Shown here one piece after another: positions 45,310 to 57,500 of a DNA stretch of 64,000 nt (its first letter is position 1; each line of letters starts with the position of its first letter). Under the pieces are notes generated by a model, which was not told where the DNA came from, ran no database searches, and was given only the letters and a program-made list of their open reading frames with translations. The position numbers were made by a program, and so were the translations under genes. The stretch is from Schistocephalus solidus (lineage: Eukaryota; Platyhelminthes; Cestoda; Diphyllobothriidea; Diphyllobothriidae): assembly GCA_017591395.1 (NCBI GenBank), contig WEDG01000799.1, forward strand, positions 124,001-188,000, in the 5' to 3' direction.

Positions 45310-46950
45310 GTGAACTTTTCAGTTGAGGAGGAGCCGATACCCCAACCAACAAACATGACAGCATTTACCCTCAATGAGATCTGTTTTAGCGAAGAAACTG
45401 TCAAAAAAGCTATCAGACAACTGTCTAATTCCACCTCTTATGGAACGGATAAAATCCCACCTTGCATACTGAAGCATATGATCTATGCTCCAATACTGCT
45501 CTCTAGTCTATTCTCCTTACACCAATCGAATGGTATATATCCAGAATTCTGGAAGTACTCTAGCATGACACCAATCTTTAAAAATGGGAACCGATCTGAT
45601 ACATAAAGCTATCGTGGTGTTCACTGAACAGCTGTTATAGCGAAAATCCTAGAAAAAATAATTTCGAACCAAATGCTAAATTATCTAACAAACGCTAACC
45701 TCATACCTTCCTCTCAACACGCTTTCTTACCTTAAACGTCATGTTAGTCCTGCCATCTCACCTTCCTTGAATTCGTTTCAAGCAACAGAGATGACGGAAA
45801 CAAGATAGCTACGATATACTTTGAACTAAAAAAAGCGTTTGATCAAGTCCCCAATCAAAGGCTTCTAGTGAAGCTAATAAGTCATGGGATTGGGTCTCCT
45901 CTTCTCGACTTTTCTAAAAATCTTACCTTCAAAACCGATATCAGGTAGTACAAATTCGAAACGTGGTCTCAGAACCATCTCCTATTAGTAGTGGAGTACT
46001 TCAGGGGACTATCCTAGGTCCCCTCCTATTTCTTATATACATTCACGACTTATCCTCTATATCAACATCAGCTAAAACATTTTTTTATATGCGGACAACT
46101 TAAAACTTTCATATGCATATAACAAGCATGCAGTAGCCAGTATGCATAGAACGATTGAAAAATGATCTTAAAAAACTAAGCGAATGGAGTACTCGATAGC
46201 AAATGCCCTTCTCTCCAAGTAAATGTCATCTCCTGATTTTTGGTCCACAAAAACTTTCACCCATAATTTTCAATAATCAGGAACTAACCGAGACAACATC
46301 AATTAAAGACTTAGGTCTTAGCTATACAAATGCTCTTGATTTATCTCCCCACGTTAAACAAATATCACCAAAAAGCCACTAGACTATGCGGATTCATTTT
46401 GTAAAAATTTCTCCTCACCTGCTCTAAAGACACGACTATATAAAATGTACGTTTTACCTCTCCTGGATTACTGCTCAATTTTCTTTGGCATGATGCCATC
46501 AGATTGCCGAAAGAAACTAGAAGCCATTCAAAGATGCTTTACCAGATCCTTATTTAAATGTGATGGCATTCAAGGCTCATACATGGAACTTTACAATAGA
46601 TATGGTCTTTAACCCGTCTGGATCAGAAGACTCAAAAATGGTTTCACTTTTCTATTCAAAATCACACACGACAAAGATATTCTCAGAATGAATAAACTCA
46701 CAAATCAAAACGGCCCCGAGACACTAGAAATTATGAAAATATTATAAAAATTCCTTAATTCAAAAAGGCCCAACGATCAAACTTCTATTCCATAAGATAC
46801 GCGACAATATGGAATGCCCTACCCAGTTCTATCAGAAATAGTCGAACCCTATTAGAATTTAAAATAAAAATCAAGCAAAATCTGTTAAATAATACCACAC
46901 ATCTATTTTTGAATGAGATAGGTCATTTTTCAACTTAGTTCTTTAACATC
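45310..46950 (+). mobile_element. LINE family D, reverse transcriptase relic
   Basis: RT pieces: SNSTSYGTDKIPPCILKHM, FWKYSSMTPIFKNGNRSD, ILEKIISNQMLNYL, IYFELKKAFDQVPNQRLL, then the catalytic region [14 protein letters not shown] (YADN instead of YADD), KCHLLIFGPQ, and a decayed C-terminal domain to about 46930. Endonuclease absent. Distinct in sequence from families A-C. Confidence 0.75.
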
Positions 46951-47436
46951 GAATTCGGGCCGAAAGGGCTCTGATAGCGCTAACTTCGGGAATCACGCGT
47001 TTTACAACGTGGCAGTTACTATCGCCGAAAGCTACTTCAATTCTGAGTCCTCCCGAAGAGCTGCCGTATGTGCAAGCAAATCCAAACGTAGCCATTTCAG
47101 GCCAGAACCTCCCACGAGTAGCTTTTTGACGTCCTTTTATGAACATCTTACGACGAGCTGCAATACACATGGAGATGGTTATGTGGTGCACCATCTGGTT
47201 ATGCGCAAGCTTCAGTTGGTCGTTAGTGACCTACAAGACTCATAAATACCTATTCTCTGGCTATGCGCAAGGGCTCACAATTTAATGATTTATATACCCA
47301 TTATCTAAAAAGCAGCTTTTTCAATTTTTAAAACTTATTAAAAATTTACGATAATTTTTACATTTTTAACTTTTTGGATAGCGTCCTTATTTTTATATAT
47401 ATAATTTTTATGATTGTTAAGCAATTTGCTTTAAAA
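46951..47436. other. Unassigned, AT-rich on the right
   Basis: Possibly the 3' flank of D. No gene recognised. Confidence 0.4.
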
Positions 47437-49454
47437 CAGGCAGAGCCTTTGAAAACCCTATTTAAAGATAGACGTTAGTAAAACAAGCAAATGTTACATG
47501 GCGATAGTCGTTTTAGTATATCAATCATTGATGTCGACTAATTATATGTTCATCAAGTAAAAATGCATCAAGTATTCTTTTAAACATTTCGACGCTTTCA
47601 GCCTGAACAACTGAGGCTGGAAGTTTGTTCCATTCATCAATCACCCGTTGGGAAAAGAAGTTAGCCCGCACTTCAAGTTTGGTGTGATTTCTTTTCAGTT
47701 TGTATTGGTGACCTCGGAGACTTGTCATGTTTGCCAATTCAAAAAAGTTGGCCATCTGAAGAGCACAATCAACTCCTCTGACCAGTTGGAAGACTAAGAT
47801 CATATCCACTCTGTATTGCCTATAAGAGAGAGGAAAACGTTTAAGTCTTTCTAGGCGGTCCTCATAGGGTAGGCATTCCAATTTGCTGACTAGTTTCGTC
47901 GCCCTCCGTTGAACTTTCTCCAGCAGAGCGTAGTCATGTTTCGTCCAAGGGCGCCACGCCTGAACGCAATATTCCAATACCGGCCGGATAAATGTTCCAA
48001 ACACGCGCCCAAAATGCTCTCCGTCAAAATTAATGAAGGACCTCCTGATTGCGCCTAAGATACATCAAGCTTTCTTTGCTAAATTCGCACAGTGTGACGA
48101 TGGTTTGAGAGTTGGTGTTATCCATATACCCAAGTCCTTTAGAATGTTTACCTCCTGGCGCCTGTCTGTTAGAAAGTCGGCAAATTATTTGAGTAGGTTG
48201 CCAGTCACACCCATTTGACGGAGCTTAAAGATCAGACGTTTGTGTGGAACCCTGTCAAAGGCTTTGCGAAAGTCAATGTAGACCGCATCGACTGACAAAC
48301 CCATTTCTAATGATTTCGTCCAAATTTCCATGGATGTGAGAAGGTTTGTGATGCAGGATCGACCACTTCGAAATCCATGTTGATATGAACTAAGCAAGTT
48401 ATTCTCTTCAATATGCCTCATCAGTTCCGTTTTGATTATCTTCTCCATCATTTTGCAAAATATACTTGTGAGGCTGACTAGTCGAAAACTGTTTGGTTAT
48501 GTCCTCTCTCCTCCTTTATAGATGGGGGTTATGTGGGCTATATTCAACTCGGTAGGCAGAGCCCCCGCCTCCATCAAACTTTCAAATATCATGGAGAGCG
48601 GAGAGACTAGCTGGTCAGTGAGTTCATTGAGAACATTTGCGGATATTCCATCGGGGCCAGGTGATTTTGTGGGCTGTAGCAATTTCAGAGTTTTTCTTCC
48701 TGTGTCCATTGGGAGCGACTCCGTACTTATTTTTTTGTAGATGTGGCAGAACTATAGTATTTATCCTCGTCAAAAGGTGGCTCCTCTGTTTACATGGCCA
48801 TTTAGAAATTGGATAAGAGTCTAGTCTTCTCAGAGTTATTGGTTCATCTGTTTCCCTGATAGTCTTTAAGACTAGGAATGGAGTCCCGATTTAGTTTTGC
48901 CTTATTAACGTTAGCCAAAACCTTTTCGAATTTCTTGGTATGTCTTTAACTATTTCTGACTCAAAGGCTGATCTTTCTTCTTGCAGAAGATTCCGACAAC
49001 GATTTTGCTGTGTTTTTTTAAAGCGGAAAAATGTTCGGGTTGTTGATATCTGGCATATGTTCTCCACAGTCTTCTTTTCTTCTTGAGATTCCTTTTTATT
49101 TCTGATGTCACCCACTCGTGTCGGGACATGCACGATCGTCCACTTAGTGAACAATATTTCTCTGCAAACTGCTGAATCAAGTTACTAATGAAGAACCAGG
49201 CAGCGTTTTGGTCAGGAACATGTGCAGGGCTCCAGTCTATCCCATTCAGTAATTCCTTCATTTTGAAATAATACTCTTTCCATACATTTCTCTATCTAAC
49301 TGCACGACTTTCGGGTTCAGAAAAATGACTGTTCTCCCAAGTAAGAACACAATGATCACTTCGGCCAAGGGGCACATAAGAAATTAATGCAAGGATGCAA
49401 TTGTCGTCTCTACTAATGATTAAATCCAAACAGCTTGACTGCTGCCCATTTCGG
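47437..49454 (-). mobile_element. LINE family A, copy A8 (5' truncated, internal deletion)
   Basis: 3' UTR from 47437. ORF2 C-terminus 48004-47525 (FIRPVLEYCVQAWRPWTKHD), then a junction near 48157 where about 350 bp present in A3 (24197-24545, including the FADD motif) is missing. The RT amino half continues at 48185-48709 (YQHGFRSGRSC, SPGPDGISANVL), then the linker and part of the endonuclease to 49454. The missing catalytic segment alone makes it inactive. Confidence 0.85.
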
Positions 49455-49455
49455 A

Positions 49456-49990
49456 AGCTTTAATGTAGCGAATAAAACCAACACCACGCTTACGAATGTG
49501 GTCTTGATGGTTGAGATCATACTCGTCTATGATAAGCAAAGAATGAGAAATTAAGGGATGGGTTCAAGATTCAGTTACACATAAAACATCGGGCCTTAAC
49601 TTTAAAACAATGGTTCTAAGTAGAGCAATTTTATTTATAACAGACCTAGCATTAAGCAATATGACATCTAGTGGGGTTCTTGTAGCCAAACTACGGTTAT
49701 CGTTATTAAGAAAAAAATTGGAGTTGGGTAATAAGGTTGGAAGTTGTTGTTTTATGGAGGGTAACTACCAACTACGTCAGAGTTATTGGCACAGGAAGAG
49801 GCAGCAATGAATGGCTAAGATTCAGATCAAAACACTTTGGGTTAAAATTTTTAGATGTCAAAATACAAGGGAAGTTAAAACTGGGTTCGGCCGACTGGTT
49901 GTTAACTTACGTGTGATTGATGACAGACTGGACACACGAAAGTTCTTCTCCAATCAACGGTTATGGATATCGTCATGTCTGATTTTGGTT
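49456..49990 (-). mobile_element. LINE endonuclease N-terminus relic (family D or other)
   Basis: In - sense the frame reads LDVILLNARSVINKIALL, LKLRPDVLCVTES (then a stop), and EYDLNHQDHIRKRGVGFI. This is the N-terminal part of an APE-type LINE endonuclease, with the N-x-R-S-hydrophobic and T-E-S motifs. It is cut at 49456 by A8. It matches none of the A, B or C endonucleases closely. Confidence 0.7.
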
Positions 49991-50004
49991 TAGTTAGTTT
50001 AAAA

Positions 50005-50102
50005 CCGCTTGATATAGTTAGTCTTTTCCCATTTTTAAACGCCTTAATACCCGCTTTCATACCACTTGATCTAGTTAGTCTTGTCCCATTGAAAACACCT
50101 TG
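50005..50102. repeat. Tandem duplication of about 62 bp
   Basis: CGCTTGATATAGTTAGTC...TTCCCAT is repeated as CACTTGATCTAGTTAGTC...TCCCATT, about 62 bp downstream. Diverged. Confidence 0.7.
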
Positions 50103-50299
50103 TTTGTTAAAATGCTGCTGAGTTTATTTCAGTAACATTCTTATGGAATTTCTTTTTAGATAAAATCCATTGCACATACGAACTGACAGCAAGCCTCTCA
50201 CTCACAGGTGCTGGTCAACGTACAACTTAAAATACATGTACGTATACTACTCGCAATATGTTAGTTGCCGTCTACGTTTACATTTTTGATTGTACGATG

Positions 50300-50440
50300 G
50301 CAGTGTGTTTTTCACATACAGTTATGCGAACAACCTCTTTTTGGATTTTCATTTCAAAGCTATGCTTTATCTTACCATTCCCTTAATCAATAGTGACCTA
50401 AAGGCATTGGCCTATCTCTCCCTAACTAAACTGAACTGAG
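50300..50440 (+). mobile_element. Possible LINE 3' terminus (A/B-like)
   Basis: AAAGGCATTGGCCTATCTCTC followed by CTAACTAAACTGAACTGAGC resembles the family A/B 3' ends (GGCTCTGCCTATCTCCC... plus CTGAA repeats). Weak and short. It lies just upstream of the WW exon. Confidence 0.4.
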
Positions 50441-50518
50441 CTAAAATTAAAATATTCGGTTTTAGGTTGTTTTATATCCACGTGGTTCTTAGTTGTCAGT
50501 AACACAGGATTTGTGGGA

Positions 50519-50776
50519 ATGTCTGTACCTTGTATTGAACCCCTGCCTGAAGGCTGGGAAATGCGTCTAGATGATACAACAAAGACATATTACTTCATTA
50601 ACCATAATGATCGCTCAACGCAATGGCATCATCCAGTGAGTCGCCTGGTTTACCGTCCTCAATTGGGAAGTGTTCCATCGGCAAATGGGCACATGGGCAA
50701 AAGAATTACGATTGAACGGGCCCCAGTTGTGACGAATGTTAGCGAAAGAGTGAATCCACGCTTAGAGAATGTTTTC
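50519..50776 (+). CDS. BAG3-like co-chaperone, exon 1: WW domain
   Basis: Encodes 86 residues. WW domain at about residues 9-39: LPEGWE (W13), TKTYYFINHNDRSTQW (Y24-Y25, W36) and P39, all signature positions present. WW domains bind proline motifs such as PPxY. In BAG3 this pairs with an Hsp70-binding BAG domain for chaperone-assisted autophagy. ATG 50519 is the first in-frame ATG after an acceptor-like AACACAG at 50506, which could be a cis or spliced-leader acceptor; an upstream exon cannot be excluded. A short linker follows with KRITIERAPVV, perhaps an IPV-like small-heat-shock-protein site (inference). The donor GTAAGC at 50777 ends the exon on a codon boundary. Confidence 0.85.
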
Positions 50777-50807
50777 GTAAGCATTATATTGTTTTGAAAG
50801 CCTTTAG

Positions 50808-50904
50808 AAGTCCACGGTAATTGAACCATATGCTGAATTTCCCCCAATTCACGCTGTAATGACGAAGGCAAAATCACTTACTGAGGAAGTTAATCGGTTT
50901 CAAG
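50808..50904 (+). CDS. BAG3-like co-chaperone, exon 2: first BAG helix
   Basis: Follows an intron of only 31 nt (acceptor CCTTTAG at 50807), or 34 nt if the acceptor is GAAG at 50810. Both keep the frame. It encodes about 32 residues including PPIHAVMTKAKSLTEEVNRF, which aligns with helix 1 of BAG domains (the HPGV...VE...L...V..F region of BAG3). The donor is CAAG/GTAATT at 50905. One leftover G completes a Gly codon with the first two bases of the exon at 60034, giving FQG where BAG3 has FEG. Confidence 0.8.
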
Positions 50905-52079
50905 GTAATTAAGTTGGCTTTTTGAAATATTACTTTTTATTACTATTGTCCTGAACGAACGCTTTGTTCCGCTTTTCACTGGTCACTTCATATACGTATA
51001 TGTACGTATGTACTGGCATGCCAGTTTTATACAACACAAGAAAACAGCACGCGATCATGAGGAATAACGCATGCTTGTCCTTTTTGCCATCGTTAGAATT
51101 TAGGTCACATTTTTGTCAAACTTAGAACCCAGCCTTATTATGAAAAATGGATCTATAGTTCCACTTTAAATTGTTCCAAACTCGCATTTCTCGTGACTAT
51201 CGCTATCCTTAGTTCTGTTAAGACCCCAAGGTTTTCCTGAAACGTATGTTTATGCAGCAGACTTATTGAGTAATCTGGGCGTCTTTTCCCCTGATTATTA
51301 TTTTTGACCGATTAAGTTTCTGTTACCTATTTCTGGTAGTTGTCTGAGTGAAGGATTCGATCAAAATCTTGAACTATTTCTTCTTTTGACAGTGTAAATA
51401 TTTTCTTGGTTCATATTGTTCGATGCAAGACTCAACATCTTTCATTTTCACAACACTTGTAGTCATATTTCCCATATACATACCACTTTTGTTTGTCATA
51501 AGGATTTCACCAAGCATGTACACTTTCACAATCATAACAGTGACCATGCTTAAGCTTGAATGTCTGATGGTTTACATGCACAATGGCTAAGAAGACGTTC
51601 CCACGACGTGAGCATATCTTAACTTCTCTGAGTGGTTCTAACGTAACAGTACTATATTATTTTTTGCCCCTCTGCTGGTATAAACTTCAAATTTCGGTCT
51701 GTAACCTGACGCTTTTTTAAAAGAACTTGTCTCATTTAGCTTTTCCTGTGAAATAAGTCGATTTTTTGTCTCCCTGAGTTGGACACGAAAGTACTTTAAC
51801 GTGTCCTCCAACTCCGCCTTACCCGTACTTGGTACAGCCGTTATCATTCCCGAGCTGGCCGGCCTCGATGGTTATTCGAATTCTACCTTCACGTATTATT
51901 GTTTGGAGGTAGCAAGTTTTGACCCGTTATCTTCTTCATCGTCAAGGATCGAGTACTAAAAAGCTGAAAATCACCCGCATCTGTTTATAAACTTCGTTGA
52001 GCTAGGTTTTGGACTGACGTCTTCCAAATCTCCAGCTGGTAACCGGCACTGAACCGAGGGTAACGGCACTAAACTCATT
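50905..52079 (+). other. Intron 2 of the BAG3-like gene, left part
   Basis: The intron spans 50905-60033 (about 9.1 kb). This part shows no recognised exon or repeat. A 69-codon - frame at 51638-51847 has no clear identity. Confidence 0.5.
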
Positions 52080-53560
52080 GAGCGGAGGCTAAAGAACATA
52101 TCAAAATCACCTCGTGGCCTTTCTTAGATGGCTTCAGATAACCCCCAATGTCGATGTAGTGATTTCTTACTGTTGCATTAGAAACAAGGTTGGTGTACTT
52201 TACTCAAAGAATGATTCTCTGGAAACGCTGGTCCATCACCAATTTTCGCTTGTATTACACGCCTACAGGCTAGTGTCTGCGGCCATTCAGAGGCCTGGGT
52301 CCATTAAACGCTTTGTTAGGAGTTCGAAAGCTCTACAGTTAATATAAGTTCTGAAACGTACGTTGCCTTTACCTGATCCACTTGGCGGTAATTTCGCCTT
52401 AGGTGTTTGAAGTTGTCCACTTCTTCAAACAGGCAACTCCCTGTTTACAGTTCCGCATCTCTAGTCATGCCGGTAGCTCGAGTTTAACTTGGTCTTCCTA
52501 GCATTGCCAAATAGGCTGACTGATATAACGTCCCCATGCACTCGCAACACTGCACTCTTACGAATTCAATTTTGACGAACGTACGCTTTCTATTATTCAT
52601 AATCAGGCCTTTACAGTAGTATAAGGGAGGGTAGAGTAACAGAAGTTTAAACATCCAATACACAGTAAGTACGGGGTTAATGGTAGAGGATGTTCAGAGT
52701 TCAGGGGTTATAGTCTAGTCCTATCAGAGACTGAGGTAGGGGGAAAGAAAAGGTGCCTGATAATTAGCTATGTTTCTGCTTCGTCGCTGTAGCGTGGCAT
52801 GGCAGGTGTGAACACGTATGTTGAATTCGTCTTCGGTCAAGGGAGCTTTAGGGTCGGTTAGTCATCACAGCCGAACGCCAACAGGGCTGTATCAGTGTAT
52901 CTAATGCCAGTCGGTGCGTGGGTGCGAATTTAACATCGCCAAAGCCGCGAAGAGCGCCTTGGAGAATTCGGTCAGACCGGATATCGAAGGGCTGACAACG
53001 CGCAATTGTAGAGCGATAGCGGATCTTGATTTTCACACGGATCCTTGTCGGTATACCGCCTAGCTCCATTATACACAACAGCGAATTTAATGAATGAGGT
53101 CAACGTTCGTTGGTTTTTACAGTCCAAGAATGTGCAGAAATGTGAATATCTGGTTGGAGCATCAATGTACAACCCTGTATCCGGCCTAGTTTAACCTCGT
53201 AGTCGAGTCAAACGGAAAATATATGAGAATTTCAATGATATAGCACCTCTCGACAACGCCAATAATACCTATGCAGCTTATTTTTCGAACTTCTCTCCCT
53301 ATTTGGTGGAGCCTCGTTCATTAGAAACGGGCTCATTTTCCCGAACCATTTAACGAGGCCAAGGCTCTAGAGTAAAAGTACAAAACTTATTGATTTTAGA
53401 GGGCGTGCCGTCCCCTCCCGGCACCTTTTTGCGCATTCTCAGTATCGAATTGATGAGGATTTCATAAACCCCGCTTTGAGGTCATGACTATGATGAGTTT
53501 GTCACAGAAGTTGAGGTCTCGGTACGATCACGCCGGTGCTCGACCTTCACTGAGTTGGCA
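52080..53560 (-). mobile_element. RTE-like LINE relic, reverse transcriptase
   Basis: Reading leftwards: RKKVPGGDGTPSKINKF (fingers, cf. APGxDGIPxEI), a degraded block of the NQIFTFLHIL type, GIPTRIRVKIKIRYRST then QPFDIRSDRILQG (cf. GVxPKxIxxIKxxYxxT...GVRQG), a VDNFKHLRR block, and QRFQRIILSVKYTNLVSNATV (cf. CLRxIxxVxYxDxVxNxxxR). The order follows RTE-clade RTs. Catalytic motifs are not intact; many frameshifts. Antisense in the BAG3-like intron. Confidence 0.7.
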
Positions 53561-55204
53561 GCAGTTAACCCACTGCACATCACAGTCACTCAGTTTATAG
53601 GACCTACAACTGAATGAGTAATTGGACAGAATTTACAATATCCAACGCCGTTGCCATAGAGGTCGTCATTTAGACTGAATAGTTTTGGCAGCTATCTCTC
53701 GACGACTTTGACGTCGATTTTTCAGAGTTGATAGAGGAAATACTCGTTGGAAAACTGGGTGCTAGCTGACTGGGCAGGCGACTATCAGGTCCTTGAGCTG
53801 CCTCGAGAATAGAATTCATTATTGATGACAATTTCACTCCTTTCTTTGATTGAATGTAAAACGGCCGATTTTCTTTGCATCGAATTTTAACTGCTTTCGG
53901 TTGTCGTACTTTTGCAACGTAAAGGCATTTTGCACAACACATTGTGAAGGTGGATGAGGATGGACTCTTAGGAATGTGCGGAGGAGAACATGATGTGATC
54001 CGTACGCGTTGCTGGTTTCAACACCACTTGACTGTCGACTATCATGAACCTATCTAGGAAATTTCGGGCTGATTAGAACAAAATCTGGCTGGCCGTCTAA
54101 CCATCGCTTGAATACCAGTTTAATGAATGTTTGAAGTGATGCGGAAAGTGCGTATTGACAACAGCCTGCTTGCTCTTATCAGCAATGCTAAACATTTTTT
54201 CACCATTGTAACACTGAAAATCAAGCCAAAAACGGTTACGAAGGTGATTGTTAGAGGAGTCGCTTGTTCAAGTCCGGTATCCCTTGTTCCAGTGAATCAC
54301 AATGAGGATTCTTTCAACTAGTTCTTGCACCTGCGATTAGGTTCCTTTACAACGCTGGTCGACCGCTACTGCTAGCGCGTAGATGCGAATGCCAAATGCT
54401 CTACTGGAATTAGCTCCAGTATCTTACCTTACTAGGAGCCTGAGTTGGAACTTCAGACAGAACAGTTGTCCTCGTTATACCACTGACTATTGTATGCCGT
54501 CACACTTTGGGTACCATGGTTACGAAAAGTATGTACATTGAGGTGTCCAATACCAAGCGCCCGTTCCTTGGATGTCATAGCTTGGATTATGACATTTTCA
54601 TCGGGTATTTTTTGTGACTTTTGGAACCTGTGAGTACAGATGCGTTCCAAATGGCCACTTGGATAATTTTTCTCAGGTATTCTCTAGTAACAATGGCAGG
54701 CAAACATATTTAATGGCAGTTCAGGGTCGTCGTGTTCCGGTGCCTTCATCCATCTTTGCAGTATTTATGGACCCTTGATACTCTAGTTGCACTGTCTCTG
54801 CTGACCCGCAACAGCTTATTTGTTAGAATCAAGAGCCTGTTACTGTTGTTCCAATACCTACTGCATGTCGTCTTGTCGGTTAACTACCACCTAGGATAAC
54901 GTGTAACTGTCTTCCTCTTGGCTACCGCTTGGTTACAGCTATCTGCTTCTTACTCTTTGCCGATTAAACTTTGCCCTAAGAACGACAGTGGAGTGCGCAA
55001 TCTGCTGGCCAAAATTATTGTATCCATCAGTCTTATATCGTGGTAATTTATCCCAACCACTTAATTTCCTCAGTTGATAAACATTGAATCCGAAAAAAGA
55101 TCTATGCTGTTCTGACCGTGTCGTTCTCCTATATTCAGTAGATTTCTTATCTCATGCTTCCGAAATCAGTGTTTTAATGTTAATGATTCTGCAAGCTAAT
55201 CCTA
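53561..55204. other. Intron 2 of the BAG3-like gene, unassigned part
   Basis: Short frames on both strands (- 53670-53942 with CCAKCLYVAKVRQPKAVKIR; + 54127-54321; - 54453-54650) have no family I recognise. Confidence 0.4.
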
Positions 55205-55830
55205 AGATATTTCAGCTACGTCGTGATGCCGGCTTTTGAACGAGCTTTCTTCTGGCCGCCTTGAAAAACTGCAGTTAAATGACTTATTAAGTAGTATGAA
55301 TTTTCCTCATTGATTTTCGATGAACTTTTTAATTCAAATTTTTTTATATAAAACTTGCACGAAAATATTCGTTCTTGAACTTATTTGGTAGAAACTGACA
55401 TCTTCCATTTTTAAAATTTGCTGAGTACTATATAACGTCTTCGTAATTTCTTAAAAAATCGTTTGATTTTCCTTTGATGGAATGTATACTGCATGTACTT
55501 CGTAAACCCTGAATGCACGTGTAACTGTAGGTCGGGTTCAACATTGTTCGGGAATTGTAAAAAGTTTTTTTACAACAGAAAGATGCTCTTTTTCAAGTAA
55601 AACATTTAACGAAGTCATAATTTTCTGCCAAATAATTACGAGAAAGTATGTTTTCGTGCATGTTTTCATAAAATATATTTGAATTTATAAAGGCATCGAA
55701 AATCAATGAGGAAATGCGTATAGTCGATTTTTACTCAAGTTTTTGTAGGCGGCCGGAAAGAGCCGGCTACCTGACCTGACTTAAACATCTTGGGATTAAG
55801 TAATTTTCTGGTCAGAGACATATTTCATAA
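55205..55830. mobile_element. Foldback-type repeat, copy F3 (clearest)
   Basis: The left arm (about 55210-55420: CTGGCCGCCTTG, CTCATTGATTTTCGATGAAC, TTATTTGGTAGAAA) is the reverse complement of the right arm (about 55615-55825: TTCTGCCAAATAATTACG, GGCATCGAAAATCAATGAGG, GTAGGCGGCCGGAAAG). Arms of about 210 bp surround a centre of about 200 bp. Non-coding. It lies in the BAG3-like intron. Confidence 0.75.
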
Positions 55831-57184
55831 TTTCGGTGAACATTTCCTGAGATGGCACATCTGCTTTAAATGCCGACTAATTGCTCCCGACTGCTCAAGT
55901 CAGGGCTTGCAGGCTTCCAAAATAATACCTTTAGGAAATTATTTAGTTCGTCAACTGGCTCCACAAAAACCAAGGTAGCCTTAAGCTGCGTACTGGAGCG
56001 CAACATGACACTCAGAAGAGAGGAGAGCAAGCAGTGTCCGTCGAACACTTTAGGGCGTTGAATTATTTCTTAATTAACAAGCCATATCACAAATCCCTAA
56101 AACGATATTATCTCGCGAAATCGTCGTATCCTCGTAGTTTTGTCTCCTGGCTGGCAGTAGGACTATTCGAGAAGTTCCGATGAATTCGAATAAATTTCAC
56201 GTGCCCGGTTGATCCAGGGACTAATTTTCGTGCACAGCTTCATTCAAAGCAGCTGACGCTATCCAGAGGATTCGTCTTCTTCCATGATCAGACGCATCTT
56301 CTAGTGAACCTCGATAAGGCCCTTCTTTTTGGCAGGGTTACTTTTCAGGTCCATATTGGCTACTATCGCACCTTTCTGGGCTACAGCAGGCTCCGATGTA
56401 AAGGAGCTCGCCAGCGCCACGGACAAGAGCCACAATCCTTAACCGCGTATAATCCTTCAGCTGGTGCTGAAGAACCTATGTGGTTGAACAAAAGTGGTAG
56501 GGTAACGCGCGCCAGGCGGATGCCTCAGGTGACCTCTACTCCTATCATGGATGACTTGAATGAATCGTAGTACCTTCGGTAACATGTCATGGACCTAGGT
56601 CCACCACAGGGAAACCGAATAGCCGGGGTTAAATGTAAACGGGAAAATGCATGAAATAAACTAGCTTGGGTTGCTGCTACCGTGTGGGGTATTTTAATGT
56701 AAGGAGTAACCATCATTGTTGATCAACACCTCTCGTCCCTGGGTGCAGACCACGCAGGTTTCCTCATGACCATTCTGTGTTATCAGCAGAAACGATTGGG
56801 AACAATGACTGTGATGGTTCTAACGGCACTAGAAGGAGGACTTCTTACACAGTGATCAGATGCATTTCGTAAAGTTTGGCATGAGGATATTGCCACTAGT
56901 CGATGGACACGGCATCTTTTTCCAAAACTGGGTCAGAAGTAAGTGTAGTCAACTGACTGCCGGCGGGAAATGAGCCAGAAACCATCCAGCTGTCGTCGTT
57001 GTTTCTGTTGATACGATTTAATGGGCATGTGCTGTCAAACTACACCTACATTTCAGCTGGTTTGCAGTCATCACAAAGCGTTCTGTATTCCGCAATTCTC
57101 ATATCCCCTTACATATCCCTAGAGCTGTCATCGTAGATGACATATGGGGGGGGGTCAGGTGTGTCGGGTGCAAAGGCACTCACT
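55831..57184. other. Intron 2 of the BAG3-like gene, unassigned part
   Basis: Possibly the decayed upstream part of the RTE-like relic that follows. No motif is clear enough to call. Confidence 0.35.
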
Positions 57185-57500
57185 GTGACAACACAAAGGT
57201 ATCCCAAACCATCATAGAAAGACGACTGAGGTGGTTTAGGCACGTTCTTCGTCGTTCACCTCACAAGCTCAATATTATTGTTCTCCGCCCGGCACCGTTA
57301 CCGAATTGGTGGTGTCGAAATGCGTTTTAGCCCAAATCTAGCTTCACACAGTTTGTCAAGACATGGAAGTGGTTCTTGCATCTTTGCCCTCCGTCATTGG
57401 TGAGGAGAATGGGTGGAACTGTCCAGATCTGCTGTCGTGAATCGTCACGCGTGGAGAAGTACAGCTTGGGGCATTATCAAGGCCGGCTAGATCAGGCCTG
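57185..57500 (+). mobile_element. RTE-like LINE relic, C-terminal end
   Basis: IIERRLRWFGHVLRRSPHKL, VLRPAPLPNWW, then in shifted frames EWVELSRSAVVNRHAWRSTA and GIIKAG. This is the typical C-terminal end of RTE-like ORFs (RLRWxGHVLR...W..L...R..W). Frameshifted. Opposite in strand to the relic at 52.1-53.6 kb. Confidence 0.7.
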
